In this document: positions 61,701 to 64,000 of the stretch, one piece after another
How positions within the stretch are numbered: the first letter of the stretch is position 1
Layout: the number at the start of each line of letters is the position of its first letter
Assembly: GCA_963920575.1 (NCBI GenBank)
Contig: OY986970.1
Coordinates: 3,873,654-3,937,653 of the forward strand
Reading direction: 5' to 3'
DNA: 64,000 nucleotides
DNA from: Narthecium ossifragum
Taxonomy: Eukaryota > Streptophyta > Magnoliopsida > Dioscoreales > Nartheciaceae
Notes under the pieces: generated by a model
What the model was told of the DNA's origin: nothing
The model's input: the letters and a program-made list of their open reading frames with translations, nothing else
Database searches by the model: none
Made by a program: the position numbers and the translations under genes

Positions 61701-61991
61701 TATAATTTCCCTCTTCGAGGATTTTGATAGTCTGTATTAAATTTTGTAATAAGGGTTGATGAAAGTATTGTATCAGAACCTGTACTAGATAGTAAGATTT
61801 GTGATTCCAGATTTATATTATTGTTGAATTTTAGAACTGTTAGATTTATCGTTTTAATTTATTGTGGAGATTATAACTGTACAGGGTTCAAATTGAGAAA
61901 TACAGGGGAAACTCTCGCCATTTGATTTTAGAATTAGATTTAGGACCCTCACGTCCCGGCCCGGATGGGTTTTCTGGGTCGAGGCGTGACA
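58772..61991 (-). mobile_element. Solo-LTR-like element F, same family, reverse orientation
   Basis: Starts TGTGAGGACCC and ends GGCGTGACA, flanked by AGGTG at 58767-58771 and 61992-61996. It is 3.2 kb including a MITE of about 260 bp. It shares with the other copies the conserved TAGAACCCTACTGAGC region (61491-61506) and the CGATCGATTGATCGCATCG segment (58860). Confidence 0.85.
60193..60451. mobile_element. MITE inserted in element F
   Basis: The left end GCGTTTGGTATGGGAATA pairs with the reverse complement of the right end, TTGTTTGGTGTGGGAATA. The interior is AT-rich with a repeated phrase, CCAAGTAATCATTACAAAGT (60314 and 60367). No target duplication was confirmed. Confidence 0.65.
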
Positions 61992-61996
61992 AGGTG

Positions 61997-62245
61997 TTCA
62001 AGGACCACCATCAAGCTGGATTCCTAGCCCTCCACCAAGCTCTAGAATAAAAAAATGACCTAGGCGCCGGGACATTAATGCTTGAAGATGCCCTAACATA
62101 TGCGCTCTCTAAAGATGGTGATGATGAAGACTCCCCTGAAGACGATGCTCTCATGAGTGATGCTAACTGCGTGGTAAGCCCTGCCGGCCGCTCCTCCAAG
62201 CGCTCGTGGTCAGGTAGCCTGGTGACGAGTTTCTCCTCCCAATAG
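61997..62245 (+). pseudogene. LINE ORF1 remnant, third block (C-terminal end)
   Basis: Continues the ORF1 frame after element F: FKDHHQAGFLALHQALE, then an in-frame TAA (62047-62049), then LEDALTYALSKDGDDEDSPE and a final TAG near 62243. The acidic tail fits the ORF1 C-terminus. Confidence 0.7.
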
Positions 62246-62802
62246 TTCCCAATATTCAAATTCTTGGTGTGAAACTGTCATGGTTTGGGGTACATACGGT
62301 TGCTCAGTTCATGCCGGAGAATGATCCATGTCTAACGTGCTGACTTCTTGTTTCTTTTTGAAGCGGTAGTCCTGGAAGAGCATCTTCCCACCATTGCTCA
62401 ATACCTTGGTCCTCAATGGTGCACCTACCTTCTCCCATCCCAGGGCCGGAATGAAGGTATTATTGCTCTCTTGCGGTCATCGGTGGGTCTAGTTTTCTTC
62501 ATTGCCTACATTGCCCAGGACCTTCCCCTTTCCACCTGCGTGACCACTGGGTAACCTCTACTGAGTTAAAAAAAGTACTGATAAATGCTTGGAAGTGGCC
62601 AAGGAGAGGTTCTCTTCAATATGTTTTCAAGGGCTGATTGCAAGAAATCAAGGGTGATGTTAAATCTTGGAACAAGCTTGATACCTTCGATCTATTTAAT
62701 ACCCAACATTATCTAACCCAGCAACCCCAACAACCCCAGCAACTGGAAGGTTTATACTAGATTGAAGAACAGGGGCCTCTCTCTGCTCAGCAAGAAGGAA
62801 GG
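62246..62802 (+). pseudogene. Decayed LINE endonuclease region
   Basis: A frame from 62348 reads LFEAVVLEEHLPTIAQYLGP and LLPSQGRNEGIIALLRSSVG, matching the endonuclease segment that usually reads QET, then a Gly-rich stretch. Most of the catalytic domain has been lost or scrambled by frame changes. Confidence 0.6.
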
Positions 62803-64000
62803 ATGTGCTCGCTAGAAAACAAGTTACTGGCTCATCAACTAAAGTGGGATCAATTCACTAATAGACAGCGCAGAGCCAACTGTGTGCGAAGTGGAGACAG
62901 GAACGCGAAGGAATTCCATCGCCAAGTCTCTGTAACTTCAAACTTCACAGCTTTCACAAAGATCCATGAGACTCGTGACGATGCAGGGGTTCTCATCTCC
63001 GGGAAAATTGATTTGGTCAAGGCATTCAAGAAAAGATTCCAAGGCTTTGGAGCAATAAGGATCCTGGACTAGACCTTTCTCTCCCTACCCTCCCATCTCT
63101 CTCCTCGGAAGACCGGGAGTCCTTGACTCAATCAATTACTACTGAAGAAATTAAACTGACGTTATCTCAAATCGGACAAGGGAGGTTCCCCGGGCCAGAT
63201 GGGCTTACCTATGAATTCTTCCTCCTTCACTGGGATATCATGGGTGAAGATCTTATCCGCCTTATTCAAGGTTTCTTTGAATCAAATCGCCTACCTCCTG
63301 GTTGGAATGATACATTTCTGTGCCTTATCCCCAAGATCAAGAACCCGAGAAGTCTGTGTCACCTGATTCGCAAGCTCCCTTCAAGCAAACCACCATCCAA
63401 GGCATCACTGCTTTGGAAGTCAATCTGCATAGCAACTGGATTGCTGAGGGAAGGACTCCACTGGCATGTGGCTATCAACACCCACCTACATGTAATTGAA
63501 GACCGGTGGGTTTTAGATGGCCCATTACAATGGAACCCCTCCCTATTTACATCTGATGAACAACTTATGAACATTGAGGTAAGTTCATTTCTAAATAACT
63601 CGGGGGAGTGGAACTCTGCTGCTTTGAACAATTTCTTTCATCCTTCCCTCATAGAAGAAATATGTGCTACTCCTATCTGCACATCTAAAGACAGAGATGA
63701 GCCACGTTGGGTCTGGAATGCCTCTGGTATAGTTACAACGGCATCTTGTTATCAATTTCTGGATTTCCGCAGGGGGAACAAGTCCGAAAGAACAGCTCTA
63801 TGGTGGAATATTTGGAAACTACCAGTTGCCCCACGTGTTAAGCATTTTATTTGGAAGATTGCACATGGTAAAATTGCCTCTCTATCTCAGCTTTATAATC
63901 TTCATTTGGTCATTGAAAACACATGCCCATACTGCAAGTTGTCAGTTGAAAATGTAAATAACATTTTCTTCGATTGCCCTTTGGCTAGTGAAGTTTGGCG
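62803..64000 (+). pseudogene. LINE ORF2 remnant: linker, partial reverse transcriptase, zf-RVT
   Basis: 62803-63072 reads the linker before reverse transcriptase (WDQFTNRQRRANCVRSGDRN, with the usual W..GD.N pattern). About 63130-63345 reads FPGPDGLTYEFFLLHWDIMG and LPPGWNDTFLCLIPKIK. The frame then jumps: the core with the catalytic YADD is absent, and 63360-64000 reads a later region with VAPRVKHFIWKIAHGKI and CPYCKLSVENVNNIFFDCPL (zf-RVT). An internal deletion removed the catalytic centre. The element continues past the window. Confidence 0.78.

Larger units (their letters stand above)
47085..64000 (+). mobile_element. Old LINE split by solo-LTR insertions, running off the window
   Basis: LINE sequence appears as three separated blocks: 47085-47939, 58488-58771 and 61997-64000. 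Removing elements A and F with one copy of each target duplication joins them in one reading frame. Block order is ORF1, then a decayed endonuclease, then part of the reverse transcriptase and the zf-RVT region. Several stops and a deletion of the reverse transcriptase core show the copy is dead. Its 5' edge is uncertain and its 3' end lies outside the window. Confidence 0.8.

Noticed and set aside
47940..61991. Full-length LTR retrotransposons with C and D as a 5'/3' LTR pair
   Set aside because: C and D each have their own 5-bp target duplication and D sits inside C near its end, so they are separate insertions.

Overview
The window is nuclear DNA of a flowering plant. Intron-containing genes carry GT..AG introns. 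The proteins are plant families: class II trehalose-6-phosphate synthase, STICHEL-like, U-box/ARM, RING-H2, Mpv17/PMP22 and the ER retention receptor. Most of the rest is plant transposons. GC-rich 5' exons beside AT-rich introns suggest a monocot, but I cannot name the species. No bacterial, viral or organellar genes were seen.

Layout: 1-2053 holds unassigned DNA and a GC-rich imperfect tandem repeat. 2054-5167 (+) is a class II TPS gene with three exons, convergent with a six-exon ERD2 (KDEL receptor) gene at 9002-6390 (-). 12909-17087 (+) is a five-exon STICHEL-like gene related to DnaX. 19019-25711 is a young Copia element with one in-frame stop. 27245-30097 (-) is a 5'-truncated LINE with a perfect 19-bp target-site duplication. 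31697-37428 is a giant inverted repeat, probably a Mutator-like or foldback element, whose centre holds the promoter, start and first part of a ZIP metal-transporter gene. 38157-40349 (+) is an intronless U-box/ARM E3 ligase, 43158-42352 (-) a RING-H2 E3 ligase, and 46456-45040 (-) a five-exon Mpv17/PMP22 protein.

From about 47.1 kb to the window end lies one old LINE (+) split by solo-LTR-like insertions of a single family. Element A (47940-58487) contains B (49934-58190), which contains C (52128-57793), which contains D (55396-57740). A fifth, F, lies at 58772-61991 and carries a MITE. All five have perfect 5-bp target duplications (TGAAG, CGGCC, TTATC, ACCAG, AGGTG), and removing A and F rejoins the LINE ORF1 reading frame. 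This gives an order of events: LINE, then A and F, then B, then C, then D.

The host genes are ordinary housekeeping or regulatory genes with no shared pathway. The most unusual material is the four-deep self-nested solo-LTR stack, the long-armed element with the captured ZIP 5' end, and palindrome clusters at the same relative place in two LTR copies but with different cores.
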